Shown: positions 42,690 to 51,981 of the stretch, in pieces
Position numbering within the stretch: the first letter of the stretch is position 1
How the letters are laid out: each line of letters opens with the position of its first letter
Assembly: GCF_003589595.1 (NCBI RefSeq)
Contig: NW_020654748.1
Location: forward strand, 5,726,259-5,790,258
Direction: 5' to 3'
Source of the DNA: Hyposmocoma kahamanoa
Taxonomy: Eukaryota > Arthropoda > Insecta > Lepidoptera > Cosmopterigidae
Length of the DNA stretch: 64,000 bases
Made by a program: the position numbers and the translations under genes
The notes under the pieces: model-generated
The model's database searches: none
The model's input: only the letters and a program-made list of their open reading frames with translations
Told to the model about the DNA's origin: nothing

Positions 42690-42790
42690 TGATCCACTTG
42701 GCGCTAGATGAATAATAGATCCCGGATTCGGTTTACAGTAAGACCAATTTGATGTAATGTTCTGGATAATGGTCCACAGTAAACTTCGTT
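42690..42790 (+). repeat. R12 tRNA-like relic
   Basis: GATCCACTTGGCGCTAGATG, GATCCCGGATTCGGTTTACA and GTAAGACCAATTTGATGTAA resemble the relic at 5640-5800. No functional tRNA fold. Confidence 0.4.
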
Positions 42791-43985
42791 CGTTTTATAA
42801 ACTTTTTTCTAACATTCAAATGCAAAGGTGGACAACTATTCTAACATGATAATCCACAGCCGTCGCATTCAGTTAGTTAGTTGGTCGATATTCCTTACTT
42901 ATACTGCTTAGGCGTACTAAGCCCTTTTCGTCATCTTTTATTATGAGGAATTGAATATCCTGCCTGCGACTATGTTTCTGAGCAAAGTATCTTTAAAGTG
43001 CGATTGAATAGGCAAGCTTGTTCCATGGTAGACCCTATCTTTACTCCAGGACTTTAAAAAAAAATTGAAAAAACACATTGTACAATCCTGTACAATAAAA
43101 GCAGTAACTAGTGTTAAATGGATTAAAGATATCGACGTTTCAAGAACAACAATGCTGTTAGTTTTATTATCGAACTATAAGTTTCGTTGAAAAAAGTATT
43201 TCTCTTCGAGAGCTCTCGGAAACTTCGGTGCCGCAGTACAACGAACATTTTCTCAATTTCAGTTTGCAACAAAATCAGTTTATTTTCTAACTGACAAATT
43301 GCATTGAAGTAACAAAGTACAATTTTCCTTTGAGAATAACCTAACAAAGTTTTCTTCACGATAAATTATGGGAGAGCGTATGATAAATAGACACCAGTGT
43401 AAAATGTGTTGTCTTCAAGCACTGACTCATATTGAAGCACAGCAAAACTTCTTATAGGAGTGTTCATTTTTTGCGCAAATTGTATACAATTGTACAAGGT
43501 ACAACTTGCATCATAAAATTTCTGAAATTGTATAGAAAAGGATTTATCAATTGAAATCTTTTTAATTTCTATACAAATTACTAAAAAAATGTAATTCTAC
43601 AATGATAAAAATTAAACGATACAGCGTTCGACGAAACGTGCATTATCATAATTTGACAACTGTCACTGTAGCTACTAACCGGGTCGTAGAAAATATTTTT
43701 TTCCATCCTCTAAGTAGAAAATACAAAAAATCTAATTCTTAGCAGTCGGAAGAATATCCGTAAAGAATAGCCTAAAGTCAGTGATGGATATTTAAAAAAC
43801 AAAAATAGTAATGCAGAAACAGAATATTAAAAAAAAATAGTTTGACGGTTAGTTATAATATAGGTTTATTTATTATTATAACGGTTTCTTATAATAATTT
43901 ATAAATAGTTTACGGAAATTAGTTCTGAAACGGAATAAAAAAATCTCTATGACGACATGTCCATCGTATAATGAAGTGACATTTA
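42791..43985. other. No recognised feature
   Basis: AT-rich unique sequence. A 12-bp palindrome CGAGAGCTCTCG lies near 43206. Confidence 0.35.
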
Positions 43986-43999
43986 AATAGGGTTTAAGA

Positions 44000-44345
44000 G
44001 CTTGGCTCGTCTTGAAACAATCAAAAAGGCAAATAATACGCTGATCTTCAACCAGTAATACCCAAGAAACCTTGGTTCTTCGATTTCCGTGAAGCCAATT
44101 GCTCCTAGGCCTAAATGCAGATCCACTTTTCTTGCTAAGCTCAAGATAAGGGATCACTCCCTTTGTGAGTGTGATCTTGAAGAAGGAACTCTTGACCATA
44201 TATTTTTAACTGTTCATTGTATCCCGTCTCTTTATACGATCTTCTTCCAGATTCTATCCCTCGTCCCACAGATTTTTATAGTATGCTTTCTCCCCGTCCT
44301 TCTCTACTATTTATTATATTTAAATATATTGAACAAAATAACATA
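44000..44345 (+). pseudogene. LINE-C ORF2 C-terminal region
   Basis: Frames with shifts give PKKPWFFDFREAN, then FLAKLKIRDHSLCECDLEEG and TLDHIFLT, then SLYDLLPDSIPRPTDFYSML. The order PWF, LxRLRxG-like, CxC with HIF and a late Cys/His is that of the C-terminal zinc-knuckle region of Jockey/I-type LINE proteins. Stops and shifts show that it is dead. Confidence 0.65.
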
Positions 44346-44395
44346 CGTCTATAACACTTATTATGTGCCGAGCATGTTTTTGTTTTGCTTACAAA

Positions 44396-44560
44396 TTAGT
44401 TAGTCAAATAACCTCCTGTTTTGTCGTTGTCCATAGGATGATACAACCGATCATCGTGCTTGAGTGCGTTCCTGGCAATCTTGATATAAACCGTGTATTT
44501 TTTAACCCGGACATTGGCAGAATTATCCTCAGTGGTACAAAAGCCAAAACTCACCCAAAA
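44396..44560 (-). other. Coding-like frame related to 12735-12913
   Basis: The minus-strand frame includes FGFCTTEDNSANVRVKKYTV, then IKIARNALKHDDRLYHPMDN and DKTGGYLTN before a stop at 44396-44398. The part around NSANVRVKK is also alike at DNA level to 12840-12870 (GACATTGGCAGAAT on the plus strand in both). It overlaps the far end of the LINE-C region on the opposite strand. It may be a gene relic, or both places may belong to an unrecognised mobile element. Confidence 0.3.
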
Positions 44561-44774
44561 AAATAATAATAATGGACTCATAAATAATAAGTTATGTAGA
44601 TATATTTTACAGACCTGCAAAAGAAGGCTTTACCAGTTTTTTAAATAATCCCGGTAGCTGGATACCTATCATTCGAAGCATAGACATTGCCAGATATAAA
44701 TATTGTGTTGCCAGTCATTTATTTATGTTCGAACGACAACTTTAGGTGTTACATACAAGTGATTAGTAAATTCA

Positions 44775-45095
44775 ATTTATTGAGATTTTTTATTAAATAA
44801 CTCCACTAGTTTTGTTACGATTATGAACACAAAAATCGAGCACGCATTTTTTTTTAATTTTGTGTGTTTCGACCTTTGTATTGATAATTAAATTATATAT
44901 TTTTTATGAATTCACCATAATTTTTGTTCAAAAATACGTGATAGTACTTGAGGTATGTACATGTTTTGGGTAAACTCGAAGACGTCGGTTCGAATCCGGC
45001 CGGATCGAAGGAATTTTTTCTGAGTGTTCGATCTTTGTATTAATAATTATAACAAACTAGTGGAGTAATTTTACAAAAAATTAAGTGAATGTCAA
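44775..45095 (+). repeat. R4 SINE copy plus inverted R4 tail
   Basis: 44775-44848 is an R4 tail in minus orientation (AACTCCACTAGTTTTGTTAC, AAAAATCGAGCACGC). 44862-44895 is a second tail piece. 44950-45095 is a plus-strand R4 of head type II: GACGTCGGTTCGAATCCGGC (box B), GTGTTCGATCTTTGTATTAA, ACAAACTAGTGGAGTAATTT. Box A is lost. Confidence 0.65.
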
Positions 45096-45734
45096 TTCAA
45101 TAAAATTTAAAAAACTATTATTTTATTTTTATTTATTAATAATTATAAAATAATAGTTATTAAACTAAACTTTAATAATAAACTTTAAGTAAAGACTTAC
45201 ATTTCAAAGACTTAATATTTTTCAGTTCTATAAATTTCAAAATTACTTCCAAATTCATATAATTGTCGACACTTATCCCTCTTAAACTGAATGGCATGTC
45301 GTAACTGGTTTAAAATTCACCATAATTTGTTTTTCAAATAAGTATCCGACTAAATTTCCGTGGGAGGCAATCGTTTTCCGGGGACTAATTTAGTTGTGCT
45401 TGCTCGTCGGCCGGTATGTTTCAATTACACAGGCTAGGTAGGCGGATGTCGTCATTTCCTACGTATGTGCCCCTACAAAATGCAGGCTGCAAAAGGGATT
45501 ACTTTAGTAATTCCCTTGACCCATACTATCCCTTTTCTGTACCATACTTACATGTACAAAATGATGCAAAATTATACGCTCACTGAGAATAAAGATTAAA
45601 CTTTAACGACAATGTGAGTTGGAGAGAATAAAATGATATTTTTTTAAACTATATTACAGTAAATTTTGCAAACAATGCTTTTAGTGTTACGCCTCATATT
45701 TTAATAGAACTCTTTGACAATTATGTAGCATATA
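45096..45734. other. No recognised gene
   Basis: AT-rich to 45340, then unique mixed-composition sequence at 45350-45540 (GCTTGCTCGTCGGCCGGTAT). Confidence 0.35.
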
Positions 45735-45955
45735 CACTAGCAGTAGAGTTCCTTGTGAAAGAGTTCTTCCAGGGAAGTACTGCCGCCTTACCTATTTCTG
45801 CCGCCGAACAATAATGTGAGCATTACTGCGTTCCGGTTTTGAAAAGTAAGGGTGCTAGTGACATTACATTCACATGAGACTTGTCAACTTATGTCTCAGG
45901 GTGACAGGCGCAGTGGCAGTTTCCCTCAGAACTTTGCGATTTAAAGCTCAGAGTT
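45735..45955 (+). repeat. R2 interspersed repeat, 3'-truncated
   Basis: CTAGCAGTAGAGTTCCTTGT, GGGAAGTACTGCCGCCTTAC, GAGACTTGTCAACTTATGTC and GCGATTTAAAGCTCAGAGTT, then an A run. The last 90 bp of R2 are missing. Confidence 0.7.
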
Positions 45956-46293
45956 CGTTAAAAAAAAAAGAAAAGTCAGATTATACAATAATCCCTGTTA
46001 TTTTCTTACAAACTAATTACAAGTTATATCCATAAAAAGAATTGTCATTAGTTTTATTATAGTCTGGCCAACGAAAGCTGGCAAAAAAAAAGAGCGGTAA
46101 ATTTGAAAAATCTTGTGCTTGCAACACTAAACAGTCAGGCAAACTGTACACAGTATACTACAAACTAACAAAATGTATCTCTTCTCCGAAATGTAAATTT
46201 TTCAGAGAAAATTGACTGGTCTTTTTTGTTTGTTTACGTGTTCAGTTTATATAGTCAGATTATTTTCATATTAATTTTAATTAATTCATTAAT
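45956..46293. other. No recognised feature
   Basis: AT-rich unique sequence. Confidence 0.3.
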
Positions 46294-46295
46294 AT

Positions 46296-46738
46296 ACAGG
46301 GTGGAAAAAATTAATGGAACCCGAAGGGCAACTACCTTAAATGGTTGAGATAGATAATTTGAAAGGAAACATTCTTTTATTTCTCGTGATATAAATTACT
46401 GCATTCAGGTTTTTAAAAAAAACTTACCCGAGCCGGGAATCGAACCAACTAAAATGCAAAAAATAAGCACTCACTATTTTATTGCACTAATCGATAATGT
46501 CAATGACAAGGATAACATCTCTCCAAGAAACATTGGGCCTTACGATTAAAGGCGTCCATGAAATGTAATATTACAAGGCTTAATCTAATATTAGTATCGC
46601 TTTTTCAAAAAAATCTGTTAATGCTATTCATGTTATTTTTGTCAAGAAAAATTAAAGAATGTTTCCTTTGGGTAAAATTATCTACCTCAAATATTTAAGG
46701 TAGATCCCCTTCAGGACCCATTGATTTTTTCCATCCTG
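46296..46738. mobile_element. R9 MITE, 443 bp, long TIRs
   Basis: Left CAGGGTGGAAAAAATTAATG and complement of right CAGGATGGAAAAAATCAATG begin inverted repeats of about 62 bp at roughly 80% identity by eye. TA sits outside both ends (46294-46295, 46739-46740), a TA target duplication as in Tc1/mariner-type MITEs. The interior has a box-B-like CGGGAATCGAACC, also found in the copy at 16232-16673, so a tRNA-like segment seems built into the element. Confidence 0.8.
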
Positions 46739-46739
46739 T

Positions 46740-47010
46740 ATATATATAACTGTAGCGGACTGTATTAATGGGGATGGGATGCTAACTGTGAGCGAGCAAG
46801 ACCAGTGGAAATGAACTTACGTTTATTTAAAAATATATATGTAAGGTGTAGAAAACGACGACAATAATAAATACGTTGAAATTTAGAATTTCAATGTAAA
46901 AATAAAAAGATTAAAAAACTTTATTTTAATTTTTTTTTATCTTTTTCCTGATTTTAGTAATTTCAATTATTTATTAATTTTAATTTTTTATTGAATTGAT
47001 ATACAATTAT
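46740..47010. other. No recognised feature
   Basis: AT-rich unique sequence. Confidence 0.3.
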
Positions 47011-47014
47011 TTTT

Positions 47015-47165
47015 TGTGAAATTACTCCACTACTTTGTTATAATTATTAATACAAAGATCGAACATTCAGAAAAAAATTCCTTCGATCCGGCCGGATTCG
47101 AACCGACGTCTTCTAGCATACGCTTATGTTTAATTGGTATAGCGTCTGACACGGTATGCTAGTTC
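47015..47165 (-). repeat. R4 SINE with detached plus-strand head piece
   Basis: 47015-47112 on the minus strand: GTCGGTTCGAATCCGGCCGG (box B, type II), GAAGGAATTTTTTTCTGAAT, GTTCGATCTTTGTATTAATA, CAAAGTAGTGGAGTAATTTC. Directly next to it, 47128-47165 on the plus strand carries a head stub TTTAATTGGTATAGCGTCTG. The head appears flipped relative to the body. Confidence 0.6.
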
Positions 47166-47429
47166 GTGCCGGTACAGTCCAAAATACGCATATGTGTTTT
47201 TATTATAGCTCAAGATCGTCGATAAATGTATTGAAAAAATTGGAAATCAAAATCGTGACGCGAGCGTAAAGCAGAGGATCACTAGGATTTAGGGGCCACC
47301 TGATCCCGATTTGGGCCAGATACAACTTCCACAAACATACTGCCCTGAGCGTCTAAAAGCGAGGTTATCTGTAAACTTGACCTAGTTTCATAGCCGTTAC
47401 CCTCCGATTAAGTATACCCGGCATGAGTT
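47166..47429. other. No recognised feature
   Basis: Unique sequence. Confidence 0.3.
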
Positions 47430-47535
47430 TCATTGCAACTAAAACGTGGAAGATCCCCAACTCGCATTAAGCCAGCGTGGTTGACAATGGCTTTAACCCT
47501 CTTACTAGAAGAGATCCGTGCCAAGCAGAGTGATC
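47430..47535 (+). repeat. R11 SINE, 3' part
   Basis: GATCCCCAACTCGCATTAAG, CCAGCGTGGTTGACAATGGC, AACCCTCTTACTAGAAGAGA and CCGTGCCAAGCAGAGTG match the R11 3' half. The open frame through it is a by-product. Confidence 0.6.
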
Positions 47536-47638
47536 TAATACTTCAAAAACTTTTATGGGAGGTACAACTAGACGACGAAAGATTTATCGCTATCGGATGG
47601 ATAATAATGGAATATATACGGGACAAATGAACGTATGT

Positions 47639-47866
47639 CATTGACTTACAATTATATGGACGTCGGGTCCGCGCTAAAAAGTGTCCGCACTTGTAAGGCG
47701 CTAAAATCGTATACAGAGCGCTAAACTCCGCTTTAGTCTTCATTTTTTCTACTGACAGCGCGATACTGCGATTACATTACAATTTAAATTTCGAATATGT
47801 TGACTTGGGACATTTTTTTCGTGGTTTTTGTATTAGACCCGTCGTCCATTTATTTGTAAGTCAATG
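47639..47866 (+). mobile_element. hAT-type MITE, copy 3 (228 bp)
   Basis: Same length and orientation as the copy at 11275-11502 and nearly identical to it (differences such as AGCGCTAAAC for AGCGCCAAAC). The ends are CATTGACTTACAATTATATG and CATTTATTTGTAAGTCAATG. The flanking 8-mers ACGTATGT and GTATATGT agree at only 5 positions, so the target duplication has decayed or the copy was rearranged. Confidence 0.8.
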
Positions 47867-47938
47867 GTATATGTACATATTGACGCTTGAAGGGCAAAAT
47901 GCTATAAGCGACACTTTTGGGTCATATTGAGTTGTATA

Positions 47939-47983
47939 ATATACCGTTGGAATCAGAAACATTAGCTGATTCCAACGGTATAT
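47939..47983. repeat. Perfect 18-bp hairpin, 9-base loop
   Basis: Arms ATATACCGTTGGAATCAG (47939-47956) and CTGATTCCAACGGTATAT (47966-47983) are exact complements. The surrounding DNA is not otherwise repeated in this window. Confidence 0.8.
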
Positions 47984-48084
47984 GTATGTAGATTGTTATT
48001 TGTTTAACCTTTTTTTAACGAGGCGAGGTGCTTTTTTCTGTCATTTTGAATGTTTGATTTTTTTTATACCAAATGACCTGTCAT

Positions 48085-48275
48085 TTGGACTACTATAGAG
48101 ATAAGACCTATCCTGTCTCCACAGTAGTTATTAATCTGTACTTAAAGCATGTGTAGTCAAAGCATGTATTGTTAGAACATACATATACGTTGCTAGAATA
48201 CTTTTCAACAAAGATAATGGTTTAATAAAGAGCAACTATATGCTATGCAAGTAGTAAGTAATATTTACGAAATAA
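48085..48275 (+). repeat. R10 repeat, copy 2
   Basis: ACTACTATAGAGATAAGACC, TTAAAGCATGTGTAGTCAAA, GTTGCTAGAATACTTTTCAA and ATGGTTTAATAAAGAGCAAC match the inverted copy at 35505-35655. Confidence 0.65.
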
Positions 48276-48304
48276 AAAAAATATAAAACATAGCATATAA
48301 AAAT

Positions 48305-48605
48305 ATAATACTAAGTGACGGGACGAACAAGTCGTGCGCCTGGTGCTAAGCGACACGCCTGTCCATTGCAGTTGCAGTGCCACTCAGAGCTTTAAATCCC
48401 AAAGATCTGAGAGACACTGCTACTGCGGCTGTCACCTTGAGACATAAGTTAATAAGTTCGATGTGCCTGCTATTTCACCAGCACCGTTACCCTTCAAAGC
48501 TCAAACACACTAACGCTCACATTACTGCTAGGCGGCAGAAATAGGTAAGGCGGCAGTACTTACTTCCTGGACGAACTCTTTCACGAGAAGTTCTGCTGCT
48601 ATTAA
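48305..48605 (-). repeat. R2 interspersed repeat, full length
   Basis: All blocks are present on the minus strand from AGCAGCAGAACTTCTCGTGA through GGAAGTAAGTACTGCCGCCT, GCCTAGCAGTAATGTGAGCG, CTCAAGGTGACAGCCGCAGT to GTCCCGTCACTTAGTATTAT. A good reference copy for the family. Confidence 0.75.
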
Positions 48606-48639
48606 GTAATTCTTCGAGATATAAACATCTCCATCACGG

Positions 48640-48782
48640 GCACGGGTTTCTAAGGAAAGGGTTTATGTTATAGTACACTACTCTGTTCCAATGCGGGTTG
48701 GGAACTTCACATGCTTATCAAGGATTGTAAACCTTGGTCGACGTACAGGTTTTATCACAATATTATCTTTCACCGTCAGTAC
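48640..48782 (-). repeat. R11 SINE, partial
   Basis: Minus strand: GTGAAAGATAATATTGTGAT, AAACCTGTACGTCGACCAAG, GAAGTTCCCAACCCGCATTG and AGAAACCCGTGCCCGTGATG. It abuts the mariner end at about 48785. Confidence 0.55.
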
Positions 48783-48784
48783 GT

Positions 48785-50065
48785 GGGGCGTTCTATAACT
48801 TTCCGGAATGAATAAGAAAAAAATATTATAGATGGTCAGAAATGAATTTATTGTTTCTCAAAATATTCTCCGTTAGCGCTAATGCGCTTTTTCATACGAA
48901 TGAACCAATTTTGAAAACATTTATGCCACTCCTTCGTGACAATCTCTGAAACATATTTTTCATACTCGTTAACAGCCTCTTCAGGTCATGAAAATCGTTG
49001 ATCGTGTAACTAGTTCTTAATAAAAGCCATAAGGTGCCAGGTCGGTACTGTACGCGGGATGGCTTTTTAGGTCAACGTTGTTCACCTTCAAAAATTCGTT
49101 TGTCGGTCTGGCCGTGTGAGAACTGGCATTATCGTGATGCAAGATGATACAGCGTTTACGGCTATTTTTAAGGAGTTTGTTTGTTTGCAATAACTTCCGG
49201 CAAACAAATGGTCGTGTACCAATCACTATTCACGGTACAACGATTCTCCAAAGTAACAGTAGCCACGTGTCCAGTTTTATTAAAAAAAGAAGCAATCATC
49301 CGGTAAGAGGCACTTGCACGCGCGCCACTTTGGTTGGTTACGGCTCATCTCGAAAGACCCATACGCTCGATTGCTGCTTTGTTTTGGGATCGTACCTAAT
49401 CCGTAATCGTATCCATGTTTCGTCGCATGTTACTATATCCCACACCAAATTTGACGCCCCTTCGTTGAATCTGGTAAGCATGGCATTGCACCAAGTAACG
49501 CGATCCGTTGTTTGAGAATTGTCTGGGATCAACCGAGAGCACAGCTTTTTCACACCCAATAGTTTGAGTAGCATTGATTGTATTTGACTGATGCCTATGC
49601 CTAAAGATGCCCAAATCACATGTCACATGCATGTCTGTTTTGATCATACGGCGCACAGCATCGATATTTTTGTTGTTCACAGCAGTGGACGGACGACCAT
49701 CACGAATTCGAAACGATTCGTCCCTGAGATTCACACGACCGCGTTTGAATTCTGCAAACCAGCTATAAATAGTCATCTTGCATAGTGCTTCATCGCCAAA
49801 AGCAGTGTCAAGCCGAGAGACGCTCCGCTGAGCTGTTAAATTACACTTAAAGTCGTAGAAAATCATACTACGTGAAAAACCACGAGTTAAATCCATGGTG
49901 ATGTAGACAACCAATTTCTAAAATGACGCCACAATGTAAAAACAAGTGACAGTCAGATGAAACAAACTGTATTCTACAGCCAAAGAGTTCCATTTTCAAA
50001 TGTTGTAATTACTTTTTAAATATTGTTTATGTAAGTGGCCAGTTCGGAAAACTTACAGTGCGCCA
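48785..50065 (-). pseudogene. Second mariner lineage, near full-length copy
   Basis: About 1.28 kb, the usual mariner length. The 5' end on the minus strand is GGCGCACTGTAAGTTTTCCG, the 3' end GGGCGTTCTATAACTTTCCG. The frame starts at 49896 (MDLTRGFSRSMIFYDFKCNL), then FAEFKRGRVNL, NKNIDAVRRMIKTDMHVTCD, ASLGIGISQIQSML, VTWCNAMLTRFNEGASNLVW with CDETWI and YDPKTKQQSSVWVFRDEP, RCIILHHDNASSHTARPTNE and YSTDLAPYGFY, ending NGEYFEKQ. The third catalytic Asp (D in SPDLAPNDFY) reads Gly, and there are several frameshifts, so it is inactive. A block between RDEP and RKLL is deleted or scrambled. Confidence 0.9.
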
Positions 50066-50157
50066 TATGTACTAATCACTCACAACATATGATGGCGCTA
50101 CGACAAAAAAGTCATTAAAAAACAAACACAAAAAAATTCGTGAGATCTGCTGGTTCG
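50066..50157. other. Short spacer
   Basis: Unique sequence between the mariner and an R4 SINE. Confidence 0.3.
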
Positions 50158-50312
50158 TTCCGTGGCTTAATTGGTAGAGCGTCTGGCACGGATTGCCTAA
50201 GGGTGCTGGTTCAAATCCAGCCAGATCGAGTGAATTTTTCTTAATGCTTCGATCTTTATTGTAATAATTATAACAAACTAGTGGAGTATTTTCACAAAAA
50301 ATAATTGAATGT
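50158..50312 (+). repeat. R4 SINE, head type II, best copy
   Basis: TTCCGTGGCTTAATTGGTAG (box A), CGTCTGGCACGGATTGCCTA (anticodon-arm region), GCTGGTTCAAATCCAGCCAG (box B and T arm), then TGCTTCGATCTTTATTGTAA, ACAAACTAGTGGAGTATTTT and CACAAAAAATAATTG. The head folds partly like a tRNA but runs straight into the SINE tail. Confidence 0.8.
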
Positions 50313-50405
50313 CATGATAGTAAAACATCGTGAACTGCAATAAACTTAAAAATTCATAAAAATGTTAGGTAATTTATTTAGTACTGTAGCGTTCTAGATC
50401 CACAC
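50313..50405. other. AT-rich spacer
   Basis: Nothing recognised. Confidence 0.3.
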
Positions 50406-50511
50406 GGTGTTTCTAAAGCGCAACGCAGTGTTTTCATCCACCATTTTTATTTTTATTATTATTTATGGAAAAATTTATTATGAAAAAAATACCAAAATCT
50501 TTAGAAACACC
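50406..50511. mobile_element. 106-bp inverted-repeat element
   Basis: GGTGTTTCTAAAG at 50406-50418 and its exact complement CTTTAGAAACACC at 50499-50511 enclose an AT-rich centre. Probably a small MITE; no target duplication confirmed. Confidence 0.5.
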
Positions 50512-51550
50512 ATGCATCTCTAGGTAATGTAACGTTTTAAAGATATAGAAAACAGTCACAGGGCCAACTGGGTAACAACCATTCTCCCACTGCCTGCACT
50601 GTGCTACCACCGGTGTACCTTTCGGGCGTATACGGATTTAGTTAATTTAAAATAGCAGTAAATTCTGCTTGGTATAAATCGTAAACCAAACTATTTAATT
50701 TTTTAACTCGATACGATTTCTACTATTGTTTTGTAATTGCGTTATACAATATTTATCATCAGATAAAGAATTTAACAGAAAAATACACATTCAGCAATTC
50801 CATAGTTATCGAACTTTAAAATAATCTTACTCTGCATAATTTTCATAACAAAAACGTTTTTTTATTACATTTCGAGTCGGAGTGTCTAAAGTAATAAGGA
50901 AAAGGTGATAATAATATAATTATTCAGAGAGATGTTTTTCTTCCAAACAATTTGGAAAAAATGGAAAAATAATACGCGCCCTCTAGTTTTTATGAATTAG
51001 TTTGTTAAAAATGGGGTTCTATATTGTTTATATAAAATTATAAAAAGGTTTTTATTTCACTTATGAAAAGAAAATTAAAATAATGGTAAGAAACAATTTT
51101 TAATTGTAATAAATAAATATATATGTACATTATAATGTACATAAAAAAAATAATGTAATTAAAAAAAAATCGTAAATATAATTTTATTTATTATAAGAAA
51201 AAGCTGGGATTTTCTAGTTTTCCACATAACAAATGAAATTAATTATGATTTTTTTTTTCTTAAAAACAATTGCTTAAAATCGCTCTCCTACAATATTTTC
51301 GAAACGCATTTTAGACGTTTTACCATTTCAAGGTCGATAAACATAATATTTTCAATTATTGAAATTGTGCATTACATTCTGTATTGTGCATTATATGTAC
51401 ATATAATGTGCATTATTTATTAAGGTATTCTTCTTTATTTTTTACATGTAACAATTTTATTATTTTGTCATTAATATTTGTATTTTTTTTTAAAGATATA
51501 AATTCATAACTTTTTATAAAACTGTATAATAACATGGTAGTATAAACATC
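50512..51550. other. AT-rich sequence upstream of LINE-B
   Basis: No coding frame or repeat recognised. The 5' end of LINE-B could lie in here but no boundary is visible. Confidence 0.35.
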
Positions 51551-51953
51551 ATGATTTTCGATAAAAAAAAGGATATATTCAAGCATCGGCAGTATCTTCT
51601 TATAAAAGAAATTATTTTGTTAGCTTTTCCCTTCAGCAATAGCCTCACAACAAGTGAAAATAATTTGAGGCATAACTTAAATAGAACATTACACAGCTTG
51701 ACATTTCATTATAGTTCATTTCATTTTATGGACACTAATAATTTTATTAGTAAATATTTTTATTTGACTAAAGATAGGTATTATCTTACTAGTTATTTTA
51801 GGAGACAGATAGCAGAGTTGCTATAATTCAGCCAAATCATTGGCTACCAGACCGGCTGCTTCTATTGAGCAGTCCGCTGATATAGGTCAGTTTACTGACA
51901 ATAATCATTCTGTTGAAAATAATTCAATTTCTAATTATTTAAATAATTAATAA
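51551..51953 (+). pseudogene. LINE-B ORF1 C-terminal part (probable)
   Basis: A lysine/asparagine-rich frame from 51551 to 51826 ends just before a second frame that continues YNSAKSLATRPAASIEQSAD to a stop at about 51949. A single frameshift near 51820 would join them. The position directly before the endonuclease ORF suggests the end of ORF1, the RNA-binding protein of such LINEs, but no zinc knuckle is present in this part. Confidence 0.45.
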
Positions 51954-51981
51954 GACAACGGAGAGATACTCTTGCAACACA

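Noticed and set aside
49144..49515. A 123-codon plus-strand frame
   Set aside because: Antisense to the mariner transposase remnant on the minus strand.
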